Under the pieces are notes generated by a model. It saw nothing but the letters and a program-made list of their open reading frames with translations, made no database searches and was not told the DNA's origin. From Acholeplasmataceae bacterium (lineage in GTDB: Bacteria; Bacillota; Negativicutes; Acidaminococcales; Acidaminococcaceae): a DNA stretch of 13,569 nt. Made by a program: the position numbers and the translations under genes. Positions within the stretch are counted from its first letter, which is position 1, and the number at the start of each line of letters is the position of its first letter. This document shows positions 7,601-13,462 of the stretch, piece after piece. The DNA lies in NCBI GenBank assembly GCA_012719555.1, contig JAAYAE010000301.1, positions 1 through 13,569 of the forward strand, read 5' to 3'.

Positions 7601-8870
7601 AGATAAAGGAAACTTGTGGATTTATTTTTCGTGCAGCCAAATAATGTGCAATGGTTTCAATAATACCATTGCCTAATTTAAAGGCTGCTCGGATTAAATC
7701 TTCGCCATAACCTGTGGAGCAACTGCCCATTATTTTTGGATTTGAGCCATTTGCTTGGCAGTCAAAGGCAAACTGTGTCAAGCCTTTTTGTACTGCTGCT
7801 ATGGGATCACCATTGTTTGGAGCATAGTAGGAAAATAAAATATTTTCCTTATCATCGACAACCACAATTTTTGTTGTGGTTGAACCGGAATCAATGCCTA
7901 TGTAGGCAGGACCAATATATTCTTTCAAGGATGTTTGCTCAACATTATCACGTTTTTTATCTTCTTTCCACAGTTCATATTCTTGCGGCGAAGAAAATAT
8001 AGGTGGTAAATTATTATTTGTTTGCACATTTCGCAAGGTTTTGTCATTTAAGGAGACAATGAGTTTATCCAAATCAATAATTTGCTGCTCATCGGTTGTG
8101 TAAATTGCTGCACCCCAAGCAGGAATTAAATTTGCATTTTCCGGTACGATAAAATCACTTTCCTCAAGTCTTAGATATTTAACAAAGGCTTTACGCAAAG
8201 CAGGAATGAAAGTTAAGGGACCGCCACACAGTAAAACTTTAGGATTAATTTTGCAACCGTGTGACAAAGTGGAAATGGTTTGTACAGCTACGGCGTGGAA
8301 AATAGAAACAGCTATATCAGCCTTACTGACATTTTTGCTTAGTAAGTTTTGGATATCTGTTTTGGAGAATACACCGCAACGTGATGCGATAGAATAAGTA
8401 TGTTCAGCTTTTTGGGCCAAAATATTCATGTCCTCAACATTTACACCCAAAAGAATTGCCATTTGATCAATAAAGGCACCGGTTCCGCCAGCACAGTTTC
8501 CGTTCATACGTAAATCTGTTGCTCCGGTTTTATTCATATAAACGATTTTGGCATCTTCGCCGCCAATATCAATAATAGTTGCGATAGTTGGATAGAGAGT
8601 TTTTACGAATTCGGTGGCTGCGATAACTTCTTGTACAAAAGGAAGGTGACATTTTTCGGCAACTCCCATACCTACAGAACCTGTGATTTTAATATTTAGG
8701 GCGCAGTTACCCGCTTGAGCTTTTAATTGCTCAAGAAATTTTATAATAACCGGAATAATATTAGTTTGATGACGTTCGTATTTGGAAAATACGATTTCAT
8801 TTCGGTTATTTATGGCAACTATTTTGGCTGTGGTTGAGCCTATGTCTAGGCCTATTGGATACCTATTCAT
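4656..8870 (-). CDS. Fused acyl-CoA dehydratase activase/reductase-like protein (archerase type)
   Basis: This 1404-residue protein belongs to the BadF/BadG/BcrA/BcrD-HgdC activase superfamily. Relatives use ATP to drive very low-potential electron transfer to a dehydratase or double-cubane reductase. Activase domain 1 (about 4-260) has the ATP motif D-I-G-S-T-T, and Fe-S ligands C126 (N-C-A-G-G-T-G) and C165 (S-R-C-G-V-F). Activase domain 2 (about 322-585) repeats this with D-S-G-S-T-T-T and I-G-G-Q-D, C450 (E-A-C-S-S-G-C-G) and C489 (T-R-C-T-V-F). A cysteine group follows at C607, C610, C614 and C633. Next come a DUF2229-like region (about 670-880, C-F-P-A-K at 721) and HgdB-like segments with C934, C1055, C1090 and C1353. 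The start is backed by an AAGGAAAAG Shine-Dalgarno. No separate HgdA/HgdB genes are adjacent, so it may act alone. The substrate is unknown. Confidence 0.9.
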   Translation of the reverse strand: MNRYPIGLDIGSTTAKIVAINNRNEIVFSKYERHQTNIIPVIIKFLEQLKAQAGNCALNIKITGSVGMGVAEKCHLPFVQEVIAATEFVKTLYPTIATIIDIGGEDAKIVYMNKTGATDLRMNGNCAGGTGAFIDQMAILLGVNVEDMNILAQKAEHTYSIASRCGVFSKTDIQNLLSKNVSKADIAVSIFHAVAVQTISTLSHGCKINPKVLLCGGPLTFIPALRKAFVKYLRLEESDFIVPENANLIPAWGAAIYTTDEQQIIDLDKLIVSLNDKTLRNVQTNNNLPPIFSSPQEYELWKEDKKRDNVEQTSLKEYIGPAYIGIDSGSTTTKIVVVDDKENILFSYYAPNNGDPIAAVQKGLTQFAFDCQANGSNPKIMGSCSTGYGEDLIRAAFKLGNGIIETIAHYLAARKINPQVSFILDIGGQDMKAIFIENNVLSRMEINEACSSGCGSFIETFAKNMNFSVTDFANAACLASHPCDLGTRCTVFMNSKVKQVLREGYTIGDIAAGLSYSVIKNCLYKVLKLKNTEELGTDIVLQGGTMKNDSVVRTFELLTGVSVHRSNISEIMGAYGCALYAKAKSSGIVALENIIKAANYATQSLQCSGCENNCYINKYSFANGNTYFSGNKCEKIFSNRGDDATNGENIYSDKYNYLFNRKNTQTSGKTIGLPRCLNMYENYPFWHKLFDACGLQVCLSDPSTFKNYEDGIHSIMSDNICFPAKLAHSHIYNLLDKKVDRIFMPYVVYEKQESAKQANSFNCPIVSGYSDVIKSVIALENKIPIDSPVITFKNEKLLTTQCLNYLSGLGIKKSIATMAVKLALAEQCKYEEKIKARNEDIFTHSKKTGNITVLLAGRPYHTDPLVQHKLSNLISAMGINVISEDIARNDNNLSTNESFLVEQWAYINRILKAAQWVANQTSDVHFMQMTSFGCGPDAFLLDEVRGILARHGKTLTILKIDDVNNIGSLKLRVRSVVESIKFNSDKPLAEQPFLDTAEFTEDKKEYKIIAPFFTPFISPLIPAFFKLTGYDIDILPASNKASAEYGLQYANNEVCYPATLVVGDIIKALKSGKYDYLKTAVVITQTGGQCRASNYISLIKRALIDAGFRTVPVISVALDSTIKNKQSGFKINWLKILHIAVAILLYSDCIAKFYYAAVVRETSKGVAQKLKDKYLELAKERIKFNDSKGLMQLLAKAANEFNSITYADKHFPKVGIVGEIYLKFNSFAHKNVSKWMIEHGIEVIPPILTNFFMQSFVNRNVNEQLNLQKDHIPNFIVNTLYKWIDKQIQKVNELGKEFHYFMPFTNIFTDAKNGSEIINLAAQFGEGWLLPGEVVTFAKQGINNVISLQPFGCIANHIVAKGMEKKIKTLYPQMNLLSLDFDSGVSDVNVANRLLLFIDNIKKV

Positions 8871-8926
8871 AACACTTTTCCTTTTTGCGTTGCAATTTTT
8901 TATTTATACATACAAAATGCCCCATA

Positions 8927-8993
8927 CCAAGGGTACGCGGCGGCTTTAGGTCACATTTCAACTACGAGGGTGAGCCGCAATACGACCCATTGG
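8927..8993 (-). promoter_or_regulatory. Structured 5' leader RNA candidate upstream of the activase gene
   Basis: Read on the minus strand, CCAATGGGT (8993-8985) pairs with ACCCTTGG (8934-8927) with one bulged U. Inside it, GCGGC (8978-8974) pairs with GCCGC (8944-8940). A further TCAC/GTGA helix (8973-8970 with 8954-8951) stacks on this and is offset by a CCTAAA bulge; the terminal loop is 15 nt. An alternative hairpin, TACC/GGTA (8935-8932 with 8928-8925), would compete with the outer stem. The element lies between the predicted transcription start (about 9002) and the ATG at 8870, about 55 nt before the start codon. I could not match it to the conserved cores of cobalamin, TPP, FMN, SAM, glycine, lysine, fluoride or ZTP riboswitches. 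The base pairing is seen directly; the regulatory role is inference. Confidence 0.5.
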
Positions 8994-9008
8994 ATTAACT
9001 ACTTATAG

Positions 9009-9037
9009 ATTGTAGCTTTACTAACATATTTTGTCAA
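9009..9037 (-). promoter_or_regulatory. Strong sigma-70-type promoter for the activase gene
   Basis: On the minus strand a consensus -35, TTGACA (9037-9032), is followed after exactly 17 nt by TACAAT (9014-9009). Initiation near 9002 would give a leader of about 130 nt before the activase start at 8870, containing the structured element. Confidence 0.75.
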
Positions 9038-9059
9038 ACATTAATATTAAGTTTATTGT
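9031..9059 (+). promoter_or_regulatory. Probable promoter for the flippase gene
   Basis: TTGTCA at 9031-9036 and TATTGT at 9054-9059 are separated by 17 nt. The -35 box overlaps the -35 box of the divergent activase promoter almost completely. Predicted initiation is around 9066, about 60 nt before the chosen ATG at 9128. Confidence 0.5.
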
Positions 9060-9114
9060 ATATGCCTTCTTTTTTGTCCTAGTGTATGTTAAAATTAAGG
9101 GTAAAAATATTTCT

Positions 9115-9121
9115 AAGGTGG
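9115..9121 (+). promoter_or_regulatory. Ribosome-binding site deciding the flippase start
   Basis: AAGGTGG lies 6 nt before the ATG at 9128. The in-frame ATG at 9086 has only a T-rich stretch upstream and no Shine-Dalgarno, so 9128 is preferred. Confidence 0.65.
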
Positions 9122-9127
9122 GCTGTA

Positions 9128-10747
9128 ATGAAAGAGCAAAATGAAACTCCCGTAGTTAACAATCATAAATTTCTCAAAGGAACTATGATTCTGACGATTT
9201 CCAGTATCGTTGTCAAAGTGATAGGAGCTTTGAATTGGATTATTTTGTCGCGAGTAATGGGTGGGGAAGGCATAGGCCTTTATCAAATGGGGTTCCCTAT
9301 TTATTTAATGGCCATAACTGTTTCCTCTGCCGGCATACCCGTTGCTATTTCTATTATTACCGCGGAAAAGATTGCCAAGCATGATTATGCAGGGGCTAAA
9401 CGAGTGTTTAACGTTTCCCTTAGGCTTTTATTTTGCACAGGGTTATTTTTTTCAGGGGCACTTTTGTTTGGAGCCCAATGGTTAGTTGATAATCATTGGA
9501 TTCGCGACGCTAGGGCCTATTATTCAATCATTGCTTTGGCCCCGGCTGTATTTTTTGTTACCTTTTTGTCCAGTTTTCGTGGTTATTTACAAGGGTGGCA
9601 AATTATGACGCCTACTGCTGCTTCGGAAATAACAGAACAGTTAACTAGGGTTTTTACTATGATTGCTTTTGCCTATATGCTTATGCCTTACGGACTTCCT
9701 TATGCGGCTGCTGGTGCTAGCATGGGAGCAGGAGTGGGTGCTTTTTGCGGGCTTATGGTTTTGTGGTGGTTCTATCGTCGTTTGAAAAAACAGTTTAAGT
9801 TAGAAACAGTAAAGCAAGCGGTTGATTCTGTAGTCGAACCGGCTAAAATGATTATTAAACGTTTAGTATATTTGGCACTGCCTGTCTCTATCTCAAGCTT
9901 AATGCTTCCTATAGTTTCTAATTTGGACTTACTTATAGTACCTGCACGTTTAGAAGTTGCAGGTTTTAATGTTTCGCAAGCAACTACATTTTTTGGCTAT
10001 TTAACGGGCATGGCTGTACCCTTGGTAAACCTTTCAACCATATTAACTGCTGCTTTGGCTATTAGTTTGGTACCTGCCATTTCTGAATCAAGAATTTTGG
10101 GCGATACCTTAGGTATCAAAGAAAAAACTAAAACTGCTTTTCGAGTAGCAGCTATAATTACAATACCATGTAGTGTTGGTCTGTTTGTCTTAGCAGAGAA
10201 AGTAGCCGGTATGATTTATAATGCCCCTGGTGCTGCTCCTGCTATTCAAACTATGAGTATGGCTATCTTTTTACTGGGCATTCATCAAGTTAGTACCGGA
10301 ATTTTGCAGGGTATGGGGAAAACCACAATACCTGTCATTAATATGATTATTGCAGCATCAGTAAAAGTTAGTTTGAATTGGACTTTGACGGCACTTCCCT
10401 GGATGGGAATTAAGGGTGCAGCTTGGGCCACTGTAGCTGACATTGGTATAGCAGCATTACTTAATTTAGTGTTTATTTATAGACATACAGGTTTTTCGTT
10501 ACCAATCATTGGAGTTGTCAAAACCATGGTTGCAGCCACAGCAATGGGTATAGCAGTGCATTTATTTCTATTAGCGACATCTACTTGGGGTGTTTGGAAT
10601 ATTTTGGGTGGAATAATTATTGCGGTTCCTGTATATGGGGTTGTATTAACGTTAATCGGTGGTCTACAACGGCAAGATTTGGAAGAAGTACCTATTTTGG
10701 GGCATAAAATTTTAGCGTTGGGTAACCGCTTCGGGCTATTTAAGTGA
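9128..10747 (+). CDS. MOP-superfamily lipid flippase, SpoVB/MurJ-like
   Basis: This is a polytopic inner-membrane protein of 539 residues from the preferred start, close to the 510-550 usual for SpoVB and YtgP (Bacillus MurJ). The N-terminus shows the family signature: F-L-K-G at 15-18, G-G-E-G-I-G-L-Y-Q-M at 45-54, P-I-Y at 57-59 and A-G-I-P-V-A-I-S at 68-75, followed by A-E-K. Repeated hydrophobic stretches along the chain fit about 12-14 membrane helices, with a charged cytoplasmic-type loop at about 218-245. Members flip undecaprenyl-linked precursors such as lipid II or polysaccharide units across the membrane. Which substrate applies here cannot be told. A longer form starting at 9086 is possible but lacks a ribosome-binding site. 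The next gene, an M23 peptidase, also serves the envelope but appears to have its own promoter. Confidence 0.9.
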   Translation: MKEQNETPVVNNHKFLKGTMILTISSIVVKVIGALNWIILSRVMGGEGIGLYQMGFPIYLMAITVSSAGIPVAISIITAEKIAKHDYAGAKRVFNVSLRLLFCTGLFFSGALLFGAQWLVDNHWIRDARAYYSIIALAPAVFFVTFLSSFRGYLQGWQIMTPTAASEITEQLTRVFTMIAFAYMLMPYGLPYAAAGASMGAGVGAFCGLMVLWWFYRRLKKQFKLETVKQAVDSVVEPAKMIIKRLVYLALPVSISSLMLPIVSNLDLLIVPARLEVAGFNVSQATTFFGYLTGMAVPLVNLSTILTAALAISLVPAISESRILGDTLGIKEKTKTAFRVAAIITIPCSVGLFVLAEKVAGMIYNAPGAAPAIQTMSMAIFLLGIHQVSTGILQGMGKTTIPVINMIIAASVKVSLNWTLTALPWMGIKGAAWATVADIGIAALLNLVFIYRHTGFSLPIIGVVKTMVAATAMGIAVHLFLLATSTWGVWNILGGIIIAVPVYGVVLTLIGGLQRQDLEEVPILGHKILALGNRFGLFK

Positions 10748-10750
10748 GGG

Positions 10751-10772
10751 ACATTATACGCCCCTATAATGT
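10751..10772. terminator. Weak stem-loop after the flippase gene
   Basis: ACATTATA (10751-10758) and TATAATGT (10765-10772) form an 8-bp A/T-rich stem around a CGCCCC loop, just past the flippase stop. There is no T tract, so its value as an intrinsic terminator is doubtful. Confidence 0.3.
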
Positions 10773-10802
10773 GATAAGTTTGCAACATTAGACACGAATC
10801 CT

Positions 10803-10830
10803 TTGAAATTTACAAAAAGTGTGGGATAAT
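10803..10830 (+). promoter_or_regulatory. Promoter for the M23 peptidase gene (extended -10)
   Basis: TTGAAA at 10803-10808, a 16-nt spacer, and GATAAT at 10825-10830 preceded by TGG form a good sigma-70-type promoter with an extended -10. Initiation is expected about 30 nt before the ATG at 10867. Confidence 0.6.
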
Positions 10831-10866
10831 ATAGAGTACTAAACTTATTGACTGGAGGGTCAAAAA

Positions 10867-11778
10867 ATGCAAGATGAGAAAGACAAAGATATAAACGCAT
10901 GTATTGCTTTTACGTTGAGCCGTCCAGGCAAGGAAAGTAAAACTTTTAGCTTTAGTAAAAAAACAGTTATAACCTTAGGAATTGTTGGTGTGATACTACT
11001 AGGAACAGTAATTAAGGGATCTACTATGCTTTATGCCGCCTACCGTGAACAACAGGAATTAAGTGTATATAGAGAGCAGTATGCTGAGTATACTGAGAAA
11101 CTACAAAAATTGACAGACGATAGTGCAAGAATGCAAAAAGAGATGGCGCAAGTATCTGCTTTAGAAGCAGCTGTACGTAAAACTTTGGAGAAAGATGGCG
11201 AAAAAGTTTCTCGTGGAAACATCGACAGAAAGTCTCAGGAATTGGATTTACTTGGTACAGGTGGTGGCGAGAGCGCCGCTAATAAATTGGAAATACTAGA
11301 CGTGCAAAATGCTATGCTGGATAAACGAATAGCATATAAAAGAGAAAATCTTTCCAACATGTTAGAACAGTTATATAATAGAGGTGGTTATTTTAAGTGG
11401 CCTACTGAAGGCGGGAGAATATCATCTTTCTATGGTGTAAGGTCTAATCCATTTGGCGGGGCTGGTGGAGATTTTCATCCTGGCATTGATATAGCTAATT
11501 CTTATGGTGCACCTGTTTTTGCTGATAATTCCGGCAAAGTAGAATTGGCAGAATGGAATGGCGGATATGGCAGGTATGTAAAAATTGATCATGGCAATTG
11601 TTATGAAACAGCTTACGGACATATGAGTGCTATAGCTGTTAGTGCAGGTCAGAGCGTTAAACGTGGTGAGGTTATAGGCTTTGTTGGTAGCAGCGGTGCC
11701 AGTACAGGTCCTCACGTACATTTTGAAGTTTTAGAAAAAGGCGCAACGGTTAATCCTTTGCGGTTTTTACAACAATAA
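10867..11778 (+). CDS. Membrane-anchored M23 family (LytM-type) peptidase
   Basis: This 303-residue protein has a short cytoplasmic N-terminus, one membrane helix (about 32-55), a charged, probably coiled-coil stretch (about 57-113) and a C-terminal M23 domain (about 176-301). The zinc site is intact: H204-x3-D208 (H-P-G-I-D) and H283-x-H285 (H-V-H-F-E), with the additional conserved H252 in G-H-M. It should therefore be catalytically active, cutting peptide cross-links in peptidoglycan, unlike degenerate EnvC-type regulators. The helix and coiled-coil layout resembles divisome- or envelope-linked M23 proteins. The start is supported by GGAGGG at 10854-10859. It follows the flippase gene but appears to have its own promoter. 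Whether it works in growth, division or daughter-cell separation is not visible from the sequence. Confidence 0.93.
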   Translation: MQDEKDKDINACIAFTLSRPGKESKTFSFSKKTVITLGIVGVILLGTVIKGSTMLYAAYREQQELSVYREQYAEYTEKLQKLTDDSARMQKEMAQVSALEAAVRKTLEKDGEKVSRGNIDRKSQELDLLGTGGGESAANKLEILDVQNAMLDKRIAYKRENLSNMLEQLYNRGGYFKWPTEGGRISSFYGVRSNPFGGAGGDFHPGIDIANSYGAPVFADNSGKVELAEWNGGYGRYVKIDHGNCYETAYGHMSAIAVSAGQSVKRGEVIGFVGSSGASTGPHVHFEVLEKGATVNPLRFLQQ

Positions 11779-11785
11779 ACTAGGG

Positions 11786-11808
11786 GGAGTCTCGTGAGAG
11801 GCTCCTTT
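11786..11808 (+). terminator. Terminator after the M23 peptidase gene
   Basis: GGAGTCTC (11786-11793) pairs with GAGGCTCC (11798-11805), including one G-T pair, around a GTGA tetraloop. TTTAATTT follows. The T run is interrupted, so termination may be moderate. Confidence 0.65.
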
Positions 11809-11823
11809 AATTTAAATTAAAAT

Positions 11824-11852
11824 TTGTGCAATAATGCCAAGAGGATTATATA
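11824..11852 (+). promoter_or_regulatory. Probable promoter for the hydroxy-acid oxidase gene
   Basis: TTGTGC at 11824-11829 and TATATA at 11847-11852 are 17 nt apart. Initiation near 11859 would give a leader of about 36 nt. Confidence 0.5.
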
Positions 11853-11880
11853 AACAAAATAAATGTACAAAAAATTTTAT

Positions 11881-11886
11881 AAGGGG
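11881..11886 (+). promoter_or_regulatory. Ribosome-binding site deciding the hydroxy-acid oxidase start
   Basis: AAGGGG lies 8 nt before the ATG at 11895. It overlaps the possible GTG at 11886, which rules that codon out as the start. Confidence 0.65.
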
Positions 11887-11894
11887 TGAAGCTT

Positions 11895-12911
11895 ATGAAT
11901 ATGAAAGAATTAAGAGAACTTGGTAAACAGAAATTTGGTAAGGCTTGTCGTATGTGTCCTATTTGTGATGGACGCGTTTGCGCCGGTGAAATACCGGGAG
12001 CAGGAGGAGTAGGAACAGGGCAAGCTTTTCGTAATAATATAATTGCACTGACAGAGGTAAAACTGCGTCAGCGTATTATTCACAGCGTGCATACGCCCTC
12101 TACAAAGTTTACGTTGTGGGGGAAAACTTTAACTATGCCAATTTTGGCGGCCCCTATAGGCGGGATTGCGTTTAACTGGAATAACTATATTGCAGAAAAA
12201 ATGTATGCTGATGCGGTTATTAACGGATGCAAGAATGTTGGGTCATTAGGGATGGTAGGCGACGGTAAATTACCGGAGATTTATCAAGACGGCCTGCATT
12301 GCATAGAGGCAGTTGGCGGTTGGGGAATTCCTACTATTAAGCCACGTCCTAATGATCAAATTATAAAGTTAGCCAAACAAGCAGAAAAAATTGGCGCCAT
12401 TGCTATAGCGATTGATGTAGATGCAGCGGCTTTAATAAATATGACGGTATCAGGGCAAAAAGTAGGGCCGAAAACTTATGAAGAACTGCTGGAGCTAAAA
12501 AATAATATTAGCTTGCCCATAATTATCAAAGGTGTCATGGAGGTTGAAGATGCAGTTGTTTGTGCCAAAGCAGGGATTGATGCAATTGTTGTTTCTAATC
12601 ATGGCGGACGAGTTCTGGATCATACACCGGGAACAGCAGAAGTATTGCCGGAAATTGCTGCTGCAGTTGGCGATAAGATGACTATATTTGTTGACGGTGG
12701 TATTCGTACCGGGTTTGATGTTTTGAAAATGTTGGCTTTAGGGGCCGATGCAGTGCTTTTGGGGAGGCCGGTTACCCAAGCAGGAGCTGGTGGTGCTGAA
12801 GGCATTTCTTGCCTTATGAATCATATGAGAGAAGAACTTGAAGCTGCTATGATTATGACTGGTTGTCAGGATCTTTCTAGTATTGGTAGGCATATACTTT
12901 ATACAAAATAG
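11895..12911 (+). CDS. FMN-dependent alpha-hydroxy-acid oxidase/dehydrogenase family protein with Cys-rich N-terminus
   Basis: This 338-residue TIM-barrel flavoprotein belongs to the glycolate oxidase/lactate dehydrogenase family. FMN and active-site elements are visible: P-I-L-A-A-P-I-G-G after the first strand, K212 in I-I-K-G, the S-N-H-G-G-R-x-L-D motif with catalytic-type H236 and substrate-type R239, D-G-G-I-R, and L-L-G-R-P near the end. The N-terminus carries C18-x2-C21-x2-C24-x4-C29 followed by a glycine-rich G-E-I-P-G-A-G-G. This replaces the usual oxidase N-terminus and suggests a bound metal or Fe-S cluster (inference). The substrate and electron acceptor are unknown. In an anaerobe an oxygen-using oxidase is unlikely, so a dehydrogenase passing electrons to another carrier fits better. 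The gene is single, with its own promoter and a strong terminator. Confidence 0.88.
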   Translation: MNMKELRELGKQKFGKACRMCPICDGRVCAGEIPGAGGVGTGQAFRNNIIALTEVKLRQRIIHSVHTPSTKFTLWGKTLTMPILAAPIGGIAFNWNNYIAEKMYADAVINGCKNVGSLGMVGDGKLPEIYQDGLHCIEAVGGWGIPTIKPRPNDQIIKLAKQAEKIGAIAIAIDVDAAALINMTVSGQKVGPKTYEELLELKNNISLPIIIKGVMEVEDAVVCAKAGIDAIVVSNHGGRVLDHTPGTAEVLPEIAAAVGDKMTIFVDGGIRTGFDVLKMLALGADAVLLGRPVTQAGAGGAEGISCLMNHMREELEAAMIMTGCQDLSSIGRHILYTK

Positions 12912-12943
12912 TGTCAGGGTTTGTTATTGTTTATTTAGTGATT

Positions 12944-12989
12944 AAGCCCAAAAAGACGCCAACCGTAAGGTTGGCGTCTTTTTGGCTTT
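12944..12989. terminator. Strong bidirectional terminator between convergent genes
   Basis: AAAAAGACGCCAACC (12950-12964) and its exact complement (12969-12983) enclose a GTAA tetraloop. AAGCC/GGCTT can extend the stem outward past one bulged C, and more T follows. It closes the hydroxy-acid oxidase gene and, on the other strand, the desulfoferrodoxin gene whose stop is at 12995. Confidence 0.92.
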
Positions 12990-12994
12990 TTAAA

Positions 12995-13372
12995 TTAGGC
13001 TTTCCAAAGTCCGTGTAAATTGCAATACTCATAAGCAGCAATTACTTTGTCCCCATCAACTAATGCGAAAGTTGCTTCCGGTTTGTCTCCAGGTTTAAAA
13101 GCATGGCGTTGGACACCATTTTCCGTTTGAATATAGACCCATTGAATATAATGTTTCTCTTCCATAGGGTGAGGAACACTACCGATTTTAACAACTACAG
13201 TGTTGCCGTTTTGTTCAATCACGGGTACATGTTTTTCTTTAGCAGCATCAACGGTATTAGGAATTAATTCTGTCATATCATCGCCACAACAAACCAAAGT
13301 ACCTCCACCATTATTGATTAGTCCTACTAAGTTGCCACAATGTTTACAAATAAAAAATTTTACAGCTTCCAT
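12995..13372 (-). CDS. dfx: Desulfoferrodoxin (two-iron superoxide reductase)
   Basis: This cytosolic enzyme reduces superoxide to hydrogen peroxide without releasing oxygen, a typical defence of anaerobes. The 125 residues match the usual two-domain class I form. The N-terminal desulforedoxin-type rubredoxin-like centre has C9, C12, C28 and C29. The C-terminal catalytic iron site has H48, H68, H74, C117 and H120, with the conserved E46-K47 pair before H48. Every ligand is present. The start at 13372 is chosen because AGGAGG (13384-13379) lies just before it. The frame is open further upstream to 13432, but that extension has no ribosome-binding site and does not resemble the family. No rubredoxin or rubrerythrin gene is adjacent. 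A possible PerR-like site lies upstream. Confidence 0.96.
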   Translation of the reverse strand: MEAVKFFICKHCGNLVGLINNGGGTLVCCGDDMTELIPNTVDAAKEKHVPVIEQNGNTVVVKIGSVPHPMEEKHYIQWVYIQTENGVQRHAFKPGDKPEATFALVDGDKVIAAYEYCNLHGLWKA

Positions 13373-13378
13373 GTTACT

Positions 13379-13384
13379 CCTCCT
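13379..13384 (-). promoter_or_regulatory. Ribosome-binding site deciding the dfx start
   Basis: A perfect AGGAGG on the minus strand lies 6 nt upstream of the ATG at 13372. Confidence 0.75.
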
Positions 13385-13430
13385 TTGTAATAGACAAAAA
13401 TAGTTACCAAAGTTACTCATATAAATGACC

Positions 13431-13451
13431 ATAAAACCGAAAGGATTTTAT
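13431..13451. other. Small GAAA-loop hairpin upstream of dfx
   Basis: On the plus strand ATAAAACC pairs with GGATTTTAT (one bulged A) around a GAAA loop. It lies in the 197-nt segment between the dfx start and the window edge. No further gene is recognised in that segment; a purine-rich AGGAAAGGGG at 13531-13540 and an ATA triplet run at the edge are the only other notable features. The role is unknown. Confidence 0.3.
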
Positions 13452-13462
13452 GATTATTACCA
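13448..13462 (-). promoter_or_regulatory. Possible PerR-like operator upstream of dfx
   Basis: The plus-strand 15-mer TTATGATTATTACCA matches the Bacillus PerR box TTATAATnATTATAA at 11 of 14 defined positions. It lies about 76 nt upstream of the dfx start. AT-rich surroundings make chance matches fairly likely, and no PerR gene is in the window. Confidence 0.25.

Noticed and set aside
8927..8945. T-box-like AGGGTACGCGG on the plus strand
   Set aside because: It lacks the full AGGGTGGnACCGCG sequence, lies upstream of the plus-strand promoter, and no aminoacyl-tRNA or amino-acid gene follows.
8921..8993. ZTP-type (pfl) riboswitch, prompted by GGGTCGT and GCCGCC in the activase leader
   Set aside because: The conserved 3' CCGCCTGGGCA segment is missing and the spacing and pairing do not match that family.
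9086..9127. Upstream ATG extending the flippase by 14 residues
   Set aside because: There is no Shine-Dalgarno before 9086, it is only about 20 nt from the predicted transcription start, and the ATG at 9128 has AAGGTGG.
11886..11894. GTG start adding three residues to the hydroxy-acid oxidase
   Set aside because: The GTG overlaps the AAGGGG that serves the ATG at 11895.
13373..13432. 20-residue N-terminal extension of desulfoferrodoxin
   Set aside because: It contains the ribosome-binding site for the internal ATG, and desulfoferrodoxins normally begin just before the first cysteine pair.
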